Shown here one piece after another: positions 1 through 11,857 of a stretch of 64,000 bases of DNA. The translations under genes were made by a program, and so were the position numbers. The stretch lies in the NCBI GenBank assembly GCA_030015575.1, contig JASDDO010000004.1:321106654-321170653 (forward strand). The letters run 5' to 3'. Position 1 is the stretch's first letter. Each line of letters opens with the position of its first letter. This stretch comes from Agapanthus africanus. Its lineage: Eukaryota > Streptophyta > Magnoliopsida > Asparagales > Amaryllidaceae. The notes beneath the pieces were generated by a model. The model did no database searches and was not told where the DNA came from. It saw only the letters and a program-made list of their open reading frames with translations.

Positions 1-2067
1 GTATACTTTAACCCGGATCTGCCATTATTGCTAAACTAACAAACTGTAAAGAGTGTAGAAAGGTTATACCGAACGATCCAAGTCCTTCGTTCTTTAACCA
101 TCATCCCACGCTCCGTTGCGGCTGCTCCGATCTCGTCGATCTCCGATCTTCTCGTCTAGGTGCCACCACATCACTGATTCTTTAAACGGGCTCCCGCCTC
201 TGACTCGAGGCAACTCGGTCGTCAAGTTTGCCAAAAGAGACGACCAAGAATGATGTAGAGAATGAGTAGATGACTTTGTCTCACTTCGTCCAAATCCGTG
301 GACGATCGGTTAATGAAGTTGCCGAAGGAATCGGGTGATGGAATGAAATGGACTGTGAAATTCCATACACCGATAAAACCTATCATAATCTTTTCTAGCA
401 AATGAAAACTCAAGTGAGAGAGTGAGAGAGAGAGGAGGCCTTCCACTCATATATGAAGGAGGAGGGTGAGTGTAGGAGGAGATAAGGAGGTGACCATAAA
501 CAAATGAAGCTTATCATGATCATTAAAGAAAACAATGAGTCACAAAGATACATTGAATCAAAAAACCTAGTCACCAAAAGCATTAATGACACCATTAATG
601 CACTAATGACTCACTAGCCTCATCATCACTTCTAGAAGCTTCTAGAATGATGACTCACTCATATCTGAAGAAAAGATAAATCCGTCTTTAACCGAATGTT
701 AAAAGACGGCTGATAGAAAACTGGAAACTGGCAACTTCCAAAAGTGATCCTGAAACAACTTTCAGGATAACCCCGAAACTTTATAAATATACCCGCATTT
801 GTATTACGACCGAATACAAATGCAACTGAGACAAAGATATTATACCTACTCAATATAATACTTGGATCCGGCTTAAACCAAAGCCGACCAGTATCATCTG
901 CCCGAAAAATAACACGTGCGTAAACGCACGTGCATTTTCCGAACCCTGCCATAAAACCATACGTCCTCTACAACGTTTCGCCCGAACTTGGGAAACTGTC
1001 TGTGGGGGACTCTAATGACTCGTCAGTACCCTGGCAGTGGGTTTAACCACAAACCGTCAGCGACACTAGCTATGCGTAACGGCTGCCCACGGACTGACCT
1101 CAAGGGAGACCGATGAGCGCACTCAAGGGAGGCCGATGAGCGAACTCATCTAGAAACCCTACTGAGCCTAACAGTGACAATGTATATACAGTCCGGTCCG
1201 TTCGTCAATGAGTATCGCATATCTGCCTAGGGGGCTAGTAACGTCAGACCCCCAATAGCAGTATAAGTCGTGTCGGAGTGTAGCCCAATAACACCCTGAG
1301 ATACTACTGGAGTACCTACCAGTAAATCTCCTGCCACGTCCGTGGGCTTTGTGTAATGGCTCTCCTAGACACAGCACGATCTCGCCCCCAATATCGGGAG
1401 AGACGAATCCCCTGCCGATCCGCTCACGTGCCTCCATATGTCTCGGGACTGTACCCAAAAGCTACCTGTTTGCACGACTCCTTTGAGCCGTGGTAGGGTA
1501 GAAATCAAAGCACAGTGGGAACTCACACGAGACAAATGACGACCTCAGGTCGATGAACTAACCTGTACACATGTCACCAGGGAACTGCTATCTGACGGTA
1601 GATATAATACTAACTAGCAGATTCCCGGCGAGTCCTGTCCGGTGTACTCATAACCCAATGAGCACCTGTATACATCTTAGGTGATCCAACTGACACCAGT
1701 GGCTTGTGAGACCAGCCACCGCCCCTCGTCGGGGTCTCGACTGTATACACTAGTCTACTCCGGAGTATCGATGCCCTGTCTCGAAACTCCCACGACTAGG
1801 GACCACAATTAAGGATATGCATATAAACTACCCAACTCTCACGTATATGATCGCCATCATACTGTTGGTAGTAAAGCAAGATCCTAAGGGCTCTATCAAA
1901 GTGTAACATGCAATCGGTCACCTGAACATGTACACGACTGATAAAGGCAAACCAGATAGCATACTATCATCTCGAGTAAGACTGTTCTACCGGTATAGGT
2001 CCTCCGCAATCATTGCAATCGCGTACCTGCGATCCAATAATTGACTATGAGGGCACTATCTCCAACA
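1..2067 (-). repeat. 3' LTR of element A (about 74 bp missing at window edge)
   Basis: It matches the split 5' LTR at 7499-7842 plus 9954-11674 in the same orientation. Comparison with that copy shows the window starts about 74 bp inside the LTR end. It carries a 23-bp tandem duplication at 1099-1144 that is shared with the 5' LTR (10707-10752) and absent from the solo LTR and from G. This confirms that the two LTRs belong to one element. Short ORFs such as 659-952 and 1168-1458 recur in the other LTR copies because the LTRs are copies, not because they are genes. Confidence 0.92.
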
Positions 2068-2080
2068 ATCTCCCACTTGC
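2068..2080 (-). other. Polypurine tract of element A
   Basis: On the minus strand the LTR start is preceded directly by GCAAGTGGGAGAT. This is the usual copia-type PPT and fixes the adjacent LTR as the 3' one. Confidence 0.85.
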
Positions 2081-5000
2081 ACTCAAGGCTAATATTGCGA
2101 TGTCGACTACTCACAGCCCGTGTGAAACCGAACATCCAACTCCTCTACTAATCAGTTCACAAAGCCCGTTTGTAAAACTATTATGTTCGAGAAATAGCCT
2201 CGGTGAGTGGATCCGCCTAGAAGTTTCTTTCTGTATCTCTCTTAATCTCAAGTTCGCGGAGAAAGCCATCTCCCGAATTGAGTAATACCTGTCTTAGAAT
2301 ATGTCTGGATATCTGATGGGACCTTAGTTCATAAATGAACTCCATATCCAAACTTCTTAGACTGTATGGATCACTGAACCTAATCAGTATCCGGCACCAT
2401 GCCACCCACAGTATCCTCTTGAACCACCTGTCCATAATACTGTCCCTCGTCAGAGGGAAAACTAAAACTCTGACAATCACTCTGTCATCCATGTCACCTT
2501 TGAAGCCTGGAATGATAACCGTCTCCCGAAAGAGGCTGCCGTTATCAAATCCGTAGAACATGTACTTATGTTCTAAAACTGCTTCCTTATGTTTCTCCAG
2601 GATTGGATTAATACAAACTTATTGCATCTAGTGCAAAAACAACATTTGGTGTGGTACTTGACATCTCATGATTGACTCAATTGCCTAAGCAAGTGATCTT
2701 CCAATCATGCACATCCCTCTCCCCTTTAGTCTATACGACACCTTTAGAGAGGGTGACTCCATCACCTGCAGGTACACCACCATGCTAGGAGTCAACTATT
2801 CTAAAAACCATTAGAATATCTGTCAAAGTACTCACATTGGGAAACTTCCCAAATCCAGATCTAAAACCATAGATCCAGAAACCAGAATGTCAAATATTAT
2901 ATCCATATCCTGTCTGGAGAAACAACTGTGTGACGACCACAGTTGAACCGATCGTAGTATAGGAATTTTACTTCCTACTCTGTGTATGTCATCCAGATAC
3001 CATGACATCACACCCTACTACCTTCTTAACTGATCCATCCCCTATTCTGATTGAAGTCAAACCCATGACTGTCACATCAAAATTAGATGATCTATCTCCG
3101 CTATAACTGCTCAAGTCTATAAATAGATATAAGCTACTTGCCCACTATGCTTCCGATGCTCCCACTGACTATGACAACCCTCCTACCGGGTCTCATAACC
3201 TGGAACAACAGTAGTGTCAAGTCTGGATAGATAAGAACCTCCCTGTCACCGTCCTTGAGCCTACCGAAGTACCTCTCGGGTGTCTGAGGTTACCTACCAA
3301 ATCTGCGGAGTTGCTATTGGAATGTCAAACCTGATTGAATGTATAGGTCATATTAAATTTTCTGTAATCGTTCGCGGTTCTGGAATCGCTTCCAGTTCTA
3401 CCATACTCCCACTGCTGTTTTCTGAAAAAGATCCATTTTACCTAAAACTGTGGCGAGTCAAGAACAATATCACTATTGATCTTCCAAATGGTAGAATATC
3501 AACCCTCGTCATAACCAGGGTCAACCCACAAACAGCCATTACAGAAACGTGCCCTGAGTTATCCAGAGTCTGGTTTTAAGCATAAGCTGGACAACTCCCC
3601 GTACCTTAATTTCTTTTAAGGTACGATCCATTCTATATCCAATACAGAAACTTTGGCACTTATTTAATTGGAACCATATTCAAATCATGCAGCTGTCTCC
3701 AGTGCATATCAACTTAATGGAAAAGAGGCTAATCAGCATTACTCAACTTAGGAATCCATCCAATTATAAGTAACCTGAAAGAGAAACACGTTTCTCAAAA
3801 CCATCACTATCATCTGAATACCAATCGCAAGAATCTACATCTTCGATCTCTTTGAAGAATACCGATACTTGTGATACCTGGTTCTCTACTTTATTCTTAT
3901 ACCCACAACTTCTCAAAACTTAGACCTGTATTTCTACGAAACACTTGTCTAAATACTAGAGAAGTTATAAGTAAACAGAACATAGTACGAGGACCTACCC
4001 CTTTGTCCTGATGGACACTGGACAACATACAATACTCTGTATAAGTCCGCTGAGTTGAACAACTCATAACCTGTGCGTTGTAGGTGGAAAACTGTACCCT
4101 GACGATTTCCTCAAATATCACCAATTACAACGAATTCCAATATAATGAGGATGATCACCTAATTCCCAATATCTTACTCCCACTCATCATCTGTAAAACC
4201 ATACAGATATGATAATGAAACCTGGTAAATACATACCCTTGGAGTAAGTATCTAATCGGGAAAACAGTTTTCCTTTAACAATGCACTGAAACATGAAAAT
4301 GTTTCGTAGGGGTATCCTGGTATTCATAGCAATGCCTCTTCCATAATCCAATTCATGACTTCAACCGTATATTTTATTTCCGTCTCTCCAAATCCCTTTA
4401 TTTGTCTTTAGTCGTTACCTTCTGTACACCATCGTTAGGCTAAATGGTTTTCTTCCTTCCCTACCATTCGGCACCAGCCTATGGTTTGGAAGAAGACTAT
4501 CCAGTAAGCATAATAGGTGTACCCTCCTAAACCAAGGAGTACTCGCATCTCGAGAGAAGGTGATGATAAAAGACAACTGAACAATACCTTATTCTTTTTA
4601 AAGGTGAAATAGGAGTGGCGATAAAGTACGCGGTTTTGATCGTGAATGATAACAGTTGCAATTTACTTTGCCCTCTTTCTAATCCCTTTATTTTGTCTTT
4701 ACATATTACCTTCTGCACACCCTACTTAGGCTAATTGGTTTTCTTCATTCCCTACCTTTCGGCACCAGCCTATGGTTTGGAATAAGACTATCCAATAAAC
4801 GTAATAGGTGTACTCTCCTAAACCAAGGAGCTCTCGCAACCTGAGAGAAGGTGATAATAAAAGACAACTGAATAAACCAATTCTATTTCTCCTGAACCTG
4901 GATCCATCCTCGAAGAAGTCCCTTCGAGTTCGTATATAACCATACGATGGATCTATCCAATGGAAGTGGATATCCGTAGTAATACGGGTGTTCTGAGAAA

Positions 5001-5428
5001 TTCAAAGGGTAAAAGAAGGAGTGGCAATGACTTATGCAACTCAGACAATCCAAAAGCCAGTATTTTAAAGAAGGTTCGGTCAACTTGGTCACTGAGTCAT
5101 AGTCTAGGGTCGGTCAAAGGTCGCTGCCAAAGAGAGAGAGAAAAGAAACACTCTGCGTGCACTCTAACCTAGATCAGAATGGTCATCACTTTATCTAATC
5201 CGGAAACCTCCCACTGTCCTGTCAAATTCTCCTCCAAACCTAAAGAAGAATCAATCGGGATCACCCGAAGAGTAAACCAACTCATCAGTGGGAATCGGGA
5301 TCCAACTCTCATCGCATGATAACGTGATGGAATGCATCCACGTTACTCATACTCCAGATGGTATGCGCATACTTGGCAAGTTTCAGTTTCTTTAGAAACT
5401 CCCGATATGATTTTTACCCCATGCTCTT

Positions 5429-5630
5429 ATGATCGTGACTAAGGGCCAGCCCACCATAAGTCACATGTCAAGTTCTTCCCATCATTATCTTGTTAATTTG
5501 AACCCACCCGTACTCGCCCTTGACTAAGGGCCAACAAGGCTGTACGACTGTCCCAAACCAACGCATCTATCTATGCAACATATGAACACCCCAGCAGCTA
5601 CCAATCACTATGTCCTAGCTAAGGGCTAGA
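5429..5630 (-). other. Three spaced stem-loops in element A
   Basis: Stems of the type TTGRC/GYCAA enclose TAAGG (plus-strand reading) at about 5433-5449, 5513-5540 and 5615-5629. The third is perfect (CTAGC, loop TAAGG, GCTAG). Equivalent positions in F and G hold stem-loops with different loops (see findings). Confidence 0.5.
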
Positions 5631-7169
5631 CCAACATAGCTTGAATACTACTGACCATTCAAATGAAATGATGGAGGGCTACGGCTGGTTTTTGGCGAAA
5701 AACCTTTAACGTAGTGAACTTGATATCGCTGAAGGAACCTGATAGCTTTTTAAAATATAGTGGCGAAAACCTTTTGCTAAAGAGGTCACTCCCGGTAAAG
5801 GGATCTCGGATCTTTCCTCGTGGAATGAGGTGCGGGATATTCCACTGAATACAGCTATGCAAAGCAACTTGTAATCGACTATAGTGAAGTTATTACGCTG
5901 ACGCAAACTTCTGCCCAAGGGGTCAGTCCCGGTGAAGGGATATCGGCCCTTGCCTCGTCGAATGAGATGCTGGATATTCCACTGAATACCGCTATGCATA
6001 ACAAAAGGAAACGTCTTTGCAATAACACCTTTTAAATTTGTTCCAACAACTGCAAACAGGTTTGTTTTACTTTGCATTGATCAGAATCAACGCAGTCCCA
6101 TCATTCAATCACACCAGAAAAGAACGAAAATAAAATGTACGTATATGCCATCAGCATTCGTCACTGGGTCCCGTCATCACCCGTTAGGTTACTTAACTAA
6201 CGACAGAGCTGGGACTGAACTAGCGCGGGTGTAAAACATATACAACATCTAATAGTATATAAACCAATATACAATAATCGCTCCAGGCGTGATAGTATGC
6301 AACATTACAGAAAAGTAATAAGCATCACAGAATAATACAGATAATCTGGGATCCCCGGGTTTCACAGAGCCGCTGCTGAAACCCGACGTTCCCCTGTCGT
6401 GTGGATAGCCTGTGCAATGAAACCTAGACCCCTACGGGTGCGGCAAGTTACCCGCCAAAACCTGAAGCGAGGCAGCCCCTTACAGTATAGTGAATGGACC
6501 ACCCAGCACTTCACGGAATCCGGTAAGCTTGGGCACCCCTCCTTGGGTCAACCTGTACCCCCTACAAGTGCAGCGAATAGTCTGCCAATTCTAGAGTGGG
6601 ACCCCTCTGCCTCTCAAAGCCATGAGATGCGGACCCGTTGCCCCCCAGAACCCGGCTATCCGTGCACTCCGTCGCGGGGCAAAACCTAGTACAGTAATGA
6701 AAAATAGTACAATAGGTACATCGACCGCAACCTGGTCGTGCCCCAAAAGAATATTATACAACAGGCAGTGACGGCAGTCCACAAGTTGGACGCTCGCCCC
6801 GCAATATCAAATGTACAAATAAACTCAAACAGTACTACCATTGCACACTGCTATCCACCACGACAAATCCGCAACATCACAGCACAACACAGAACATCAA
6901 CGCGAATGTCACGTTCGCAAACCCGTCTAAAAGAACTATAGCAATCAGATGAGGTTTACCGATCAAATGACATTCCCGGTCGGAGATATAATGTAAGCAC
7001 TGTAAACTAACATGTTTAAATTTCGATCGACCAAATATCAAAAAGTGGGCCCCACGACTTACTGTAGAACAGTAACAAAACCTGGGCCCAAACTATATAT
7101 ACCAAAAATCCCAATTTGCAATAGAGAATGCACTGAAGAAATTTCGCAGAGTGATTTGACTTTCCTGCG

Positions 7170-7210
7170 GCGCATCCGCGGCCAAAACCATGCTTGGGCC
7201 GCGGATGCGC
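7170..7210. repeat. GC-rich perfect hairpin in the leader of element A
   Basis: Arm GCGCATCCGCGGCC at 7170-7183 is perfectly complementary to 7197-7210 across a 13-nt spacer. It lies in the 5' leader about 215 bp downstream of the LTR end in element orientation. Confidence 0.85.
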
Positions 7211-7410
7211 GGCGGAACAGTAAGATTACTTCGTCGAATTTCTGCAGTATTCCTAGAAAAGCCTGCTTGATTTTCTGGTATGTTCAAAATGACATTTGGA
7301 CCAGTTTTGAAATTAACAGAAACTGTCAAGAGAAGAAATTGCGATTTTTGATTTTTGTTTCGATCGATATTTTAAACGCGTTAGCACACGTTAGTATAGC
7401 AAAATGGTGA

Positions 7411-7423
7411 GGCTCTGATACCA
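7411..7423 (-). other. Primer binding site of element A
   Basis: The minus strand reads TGGTATCAGAGCC, complementary to the 3' end of plant initiator Met tRNA, one base after the LTR end (TTACA). It fixes element orientation and the LTR boundary at 7425. Confidence 0.9.
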
Positions 7424-7424
7424 C

Positions 7425-10400
7425 TGTAAGTCTACGTTAGCGCCCCGGCCGTCTACAGACGCCAAAATGCGGAACAAAACTTTTAAACTGGCGCTATCGT
7501 ATACTTTAACCCGGATCTGCCATTATTGCTAAACTAACAAACTGTAAAGAGTGTAGAAAGGTTATACCGAACGATCCGAGTCCTTCGTTCTTTAACCATC
7601 ATCCCACGCTCTGTTGCAGCTGCTCCGATCTCGTCGATCTCCGATCTTCTCGTCTAGGTGGCACCACATCACTGATTCTTTAAACGGGCTCCCGCCTCTG
7701 ACTCGAGGCAACTCGGTCGTCAAGTTTGCCAAAAGAGACGACCAAGAATGATGTAGAGAATGAGTAGATGACTTTGTCTCACTTCGTCCAAATCCGTGGA
7801 CGATCGGTTAATGAAGTTGCCGAAGGAATCGGGTGATGGAATTGTTGGAGATAGTGCCCTCATAGTCAATTATTGGATCGCAAGTACGTGATTGCAATGA
7901 TTGCGGAGGACCTATCCCGGTAACACAGTCTTACTTGAAATGATAGTATGCTATCTGGTTTGCCTTTATCAGTCGTGTACATGTTCAGGTGACTGATTGC
8001 ATGTTACACTTTGATAGAGCCCTTAGGATCTTGCTTTACTACCAACAGTATGATGGCGATCATATACGTGAGAGTTGGGTAGTTTATATGCATATCCTTA
8101 ATTGTGGTCCCTAGTCGTGGGAGTTTCGAGACAGGGCATCGATACTCCGGAGTAGACTAGTGTGTACAGTCGAGACCCCGACGAGGGGCGGTGGCCGGTC
8201 TCACAAGCCACTGGTGTCAGTAGGATCACCTAAGATGTATACAGGTGCTCATTGGGTTATGAGTACACCGGACAGGACTCGCCGGGAATCTGCTAGTTAG
8301 TACTATACCAATCGTCAGATAGCAGTTCCCAGGTGACATGTGTACAGGTTAGTTCATCGACCTGAGGTCGTCATTTGTCTCGTGTGAGTTCCCACTGTGC
8401 TTTGATTTCTACCCTACCACGGCTCAAAGGAGTCGTGCAAACAGGTAGCTTTTGGGTACAGTCCCGAGCCATATGGAGGCACGTGAGCGGATCGGCAGGG
8501 GATTCGTCTCTCCCGGTATTGGGGGCGAGATCGTGCTGTGTCTAGGAGAGCCATTACGCAAAGCCCTCGGCCGAGGCAGGAGATTTACTGGTAGGTATTC
8601 CAGTAGTATCTCAGGGCGTTCTGGGCTACACTCCGACACGACTTATACTGCTATTGGGGGTCTGACGTTACTAGCCCCCTAGGCAGATATGCGATACTCA
8701 TAGACGAACGAACCGGACTGTATATACATTGTCACTGTTAGGCTCAGTAGGGTTTTCCGGATGAGTGCGCTCATCGGCATCCCTTGAGGTCAGTCCATGG
8801 GCAGCCGTTACGCATTGCTAGTGCCGCTGACGGTTTGTGGTTAAACCCACTGCCAGGGTGCTGACGAGTCATTAGAGTCCCCCACAGGCAGTTCCCCAAG
8901 TTCGGGCGAAACGTTGTAGAGGCCGTATGGTTTTATGGCAGGGTTCGGAAAATGCACGTGCGTTTACGCACGTGTCGATTTTCGGACAGATGATACTGGT
9001 CGGCTTTGGTTTAAGCCGGATCCGAGTATTATATTGAGTAGGTATAATATCTTTGTCTCAGTTGCATTTGTATTCGGTCGTAATACAAATGCGGGTATAT
9101 TTATACAGTTTCGGGGTTGTCCTGAAATTCGTTTCAGGATCACTTTTGGAAGTTGCCAGTTTCCAGTTTTCTATCAGCCGTCTTTTAACATTTGGTTAAA
9201 GACGGGTTTATCTTTTCTTGAGATGAGTGTGGATTCTTCTAAAAGATTCTAGATGAGGTGACTAGGCTAATTGGTGTTGTGTTCTAATTGGTTGCATTTA
9301 TTAGATGATGACTAGCCTAATGACTCATGCTTTGTGATTAATTCCTTTTGGATTGCTTAAGATATTATTGAGTGAGAAGCTTTTGCTTATGGTTACTCTC
9401 TTGCTCCTACACTCACCCTCCTCCTTCTCTTTATAAGAAAGGCCACTCCCCTCTCTCATTTAACTACTTGATTCAAGAGAGAAAAGATTATGATAGTATT
9501 CGGGGTGTATGGAATTTTACAGTTCATTTCATTCCATCACCCGATTTCCACGGCAACTTCATTAACCGATCGTCCACGGATTTGGACGAAGTGAGACAAA
9601 GTCATCTACTCATTCTCTACATCAATCTTGGTCGTCTCTTTTGGCAAACTTGACGATCGAGTTGCCTCGAGTCAGAGGCGGGAGCCCGTTTAAAGAACCA
9701 ATCATGTGGTGCCACTTCGACGAGGACATCGGAGATCGACGAGATCGGAGCAGCCGCAACGGAGCGTGGGATGATGGTTGAAGAACGAAGGACTCGGATC
9801 ATTCGGTATAACATTCCTACACTCTTTACAGTTTGTTAGTTTAGCAATAATGGCAGATCCGGGTTAAAGTATACGATAGCGCCAGTTTAAAAGTTTTTGT
9901 TCCGCATTTGGCGTCTGTAGACGGCCGGGGCGCTAACGTAGACTTACAGGAATGAAATGGACTGTGAAATTCCATACACCGATAAAACCTATCATAATCT
10001 TTTCTAGCAAATGAAAACTCAAGTGAGAGAGTGAGAGAGAGAGGAGGCCTTCCACTCATATATGAAGGAGGAGGGTGAGTGTAGGAGGAGATAAGGAGGT
10101 GACCATAAACAAATGATGCTTATCATGATCATTAAAGAAAACAATGAGTCACAAAGATACATTGAATCAAAAACCTAGTCACCAAAAGCATTAATGACAC
10201 CATTAATGCACTAATGACTCACTAGCCTCATCATCACTTCTAGAAGCTTCTAGAATGATGACTCACTCAAATCTGAAGAAAAGATAAATCCGTCTTTAAC
10301 CGAATGTTAAAAGACGGCTGATAGAAAACTGGAAACTGGCAACTTCCAAAAGTGATCCTGAAACAACTTTCAGGATAACCCCGAAACTTTATAAATATAC

Positions 10401-11674
10401 CCGCATTTGTATTACGACCGAATACAAATGCAACTGAGACAAAGATATTATACCTACTCAATATAATACTCGGATCCGGCTTAAACCAAAGCCGACCAGT
10501 ATCATCTGCCCGAAAAATAACACGTGCGTAAACGCACGTGCATTTTCCGAACCCTGCCATAAAACCATACGGCCTCTACAACGTTTCGCCCGAACTTGGG
10601 AAACTGTCTGTGGGGGACTCTAATGACTCGTCAGTACCCTGGCAGTGGGTTTAACCACAAACCGTCAGCGGCACTAGCTATGCGTAACGGCTGCCCACGG
10701 ACTGACCTCAAGGGAGACCGATGAGCGCACTCAAGGGAGGCCGATGAGCGAACTCATCCAGAAACCCTACTGAGCCTAACAGTGACAATGTATATACAGT
10801 CCGGTCCGTTCGTCAATGAGTATCGCATATCTGCCTAGGGGGCTAGTAACGTCAGACCCCCAATAGCAGTATAAGTCGTGTCGGAGTGTAGCCCAATAAC
10901 ACCCTGAGATACTACTGGAGTACCTACCAGTAAATCTCCTGCCACGGCCGTGGGCTTTGTGTAATGGCTCTCCTAGACACAGCACGATCTCGCCCCCAAT
11001 ACCGGGAGAGACGAATCCCCTGCCGATCCGCTCACGTGCCTCCATATGGCTCGGGACTGTACCCAAAAGCTACCTGTTTGCACGACTCCTTTGAGCCGTG
11101 GTAGGGTAGAAATCAAAGCACAGTGGGAACTCACACGAGACAAATGAAGACCTCAGGTCGATGAACTAACCTGTACACATGTCACCAGGAAACTGCTATC
11201 TGACGGTAGATATAATACTAACCAGCAGATTCCGGCGAGTCCTGTCCGGTGTACTCATAACCCAATGAGCACCTGTATACATCTTAGGTGATCCAACTGA
11301 CACCAGTGGCTTGTGAGACCGGCCACCGCCCCTCGTCGGGGTCTCGACTGTATACACTAGTATACTCCGGAGTATCGATGCCCTGTCTCGAAACTCCCAC
11401 GACTAGGGACCACAATTAAGGATATGGATATAAACTACCCAACTCTCACGTATATGATCGCCATCATACTGTTGGTAGTAAAGCAAGATCCTAAGGGCTC
11501 TATCAAAGTGTAACATGCAATCAGTCACCTGAACATGTACACGACTGATAAAGGCAAACCATATAGCATACTATCATCTCGAGTAAGACTGTTCTACCGG
11601 TATAGGTCCTCCGCAATCATTGTAATCACGTACCTGCGATCCAATAATTGACTATGAGGGCACTATCTCCAACA
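7425..11674 (-). repeat. 5' LTR of element A, split by a solo LTR
   Basis: The two parts 7425-7842 and 9954-11674 join into a 2.14-kb LTR matching 1-2067. The interruption is the forward-oriented solo LTR 7843-9948. The boundary at 11674 (start TGTTGG on the minus strand) is followed by CGCAC and then by internal DNA of element C. Confidence 0.9.
7838..9953 (+). mobile_element. Solo LTR of the A family inserted in A's 5' LTR
   Basis: The LTR 7843-9948 (2106 bp, TGTTGG...TTACA) is flanked by perfect TSDs GGAAT at 7838-7842 and 9949-9953. It lies opposite to its host and duplicates the host sequence in inverted form, so 340-2067 and 9954-11674 are inverted relative to it. A TATA-like box (CTTTATAAG) lies near 9429-9437. 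A solo LTR arises by LTR-LTR recombination of a full element (established). Confidence 0.93.
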
Positions 11675-11857
11675 CGCACTTGCTAAAATCATATGACAAA
11701 CAACACAGCAAGAAAGAAGAAAGCAGAGAAATGACACAAGACATTATGAAGAACGTGTATCTTTTATTCATGAATTCGATTGAGTACAAAATACATCGTG
11801 TTAAAGAATAAAAGAAACAAATACATTTTATTCACAATTACAAATGATACAAAATCT
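11675..11857 (-). other. 3' untranslated tail of the antisense gene of element C
   Basis: A/T-rich, no ORF. On the minus strand it follows the stop codon of the last exon of the antisense PMD gene and runs up to the insertion point of element A. Confidence 0.5.

Larger units (their letters stand above)
2081..7410 (-). other. Non-coding internal region of element A
   Basis: About 5.3 kb with only short ORFs on either strand. The same sequence recurs in F (same orientation) and in G (59482-64000, opposite strand); for example the short frame at 3280-3579 has a counterpart at 63455-63652. No reading frame is kept open across the copies. Features seen: three short stem-loops at about 5433-5629 and a GC-rich hairpin at 7170-7210, some 215 bp after the 5' LTR. 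A minus-strand 114-codon frame at 2217-2561 is the longest near the 3' end; I do not recognise it. This is likely transcribed, packaged non-coding RNA relying on enzymes of another element (inference from LARD biology). Confidence 0.7.
1..11674 (-). mobile_element. Element A: copia-type non-coding (LARD-like) LTR retrotransposon, cut by window edge
   Basis: Read on the minus strand, the order is 5' LTR (11674 down to 7425, interrupted by a solo LTR), PBS (7423-7411), internal region, PPT (2080-2068), 3' LTR (2067 down past base 1). The LTRs start TGTTGG and end TTACA. The PBS is TGGTATCAGAGCC, complementary to initiator Met tRNA, as in many copia elements. The bases after the 5' LTR, CGCAC at 11675-11679, are one copy of the expected TSD; the other lies outside the window. 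The 5.36-kb internal region holds no recognisable gag, protease, integrase or RT. A large non-autonomous derivative is therefore the best description; the superfamily call rests on the ends, PBS and PPT only. Confidence 0.85.

Noticed and set aside
1000..1060. Possible hammerhead ribozyme in the A LTR (minus strand CTGACGAG ... CGAAACGT)
   Set aside because: The core words are present, but stem I does not pair beyond two bases, stem II is weak, and G has TTGATGAG and GAAACAT, breaking the core and stem III.
659..1458. 97- and 96-codon ORFs repeated at 10267-11066, and 105 codons at 8935-9252
   Set aside because: Copies of one LTR segment in A, its second LTR and the solo LTR; the frame is lost in G.
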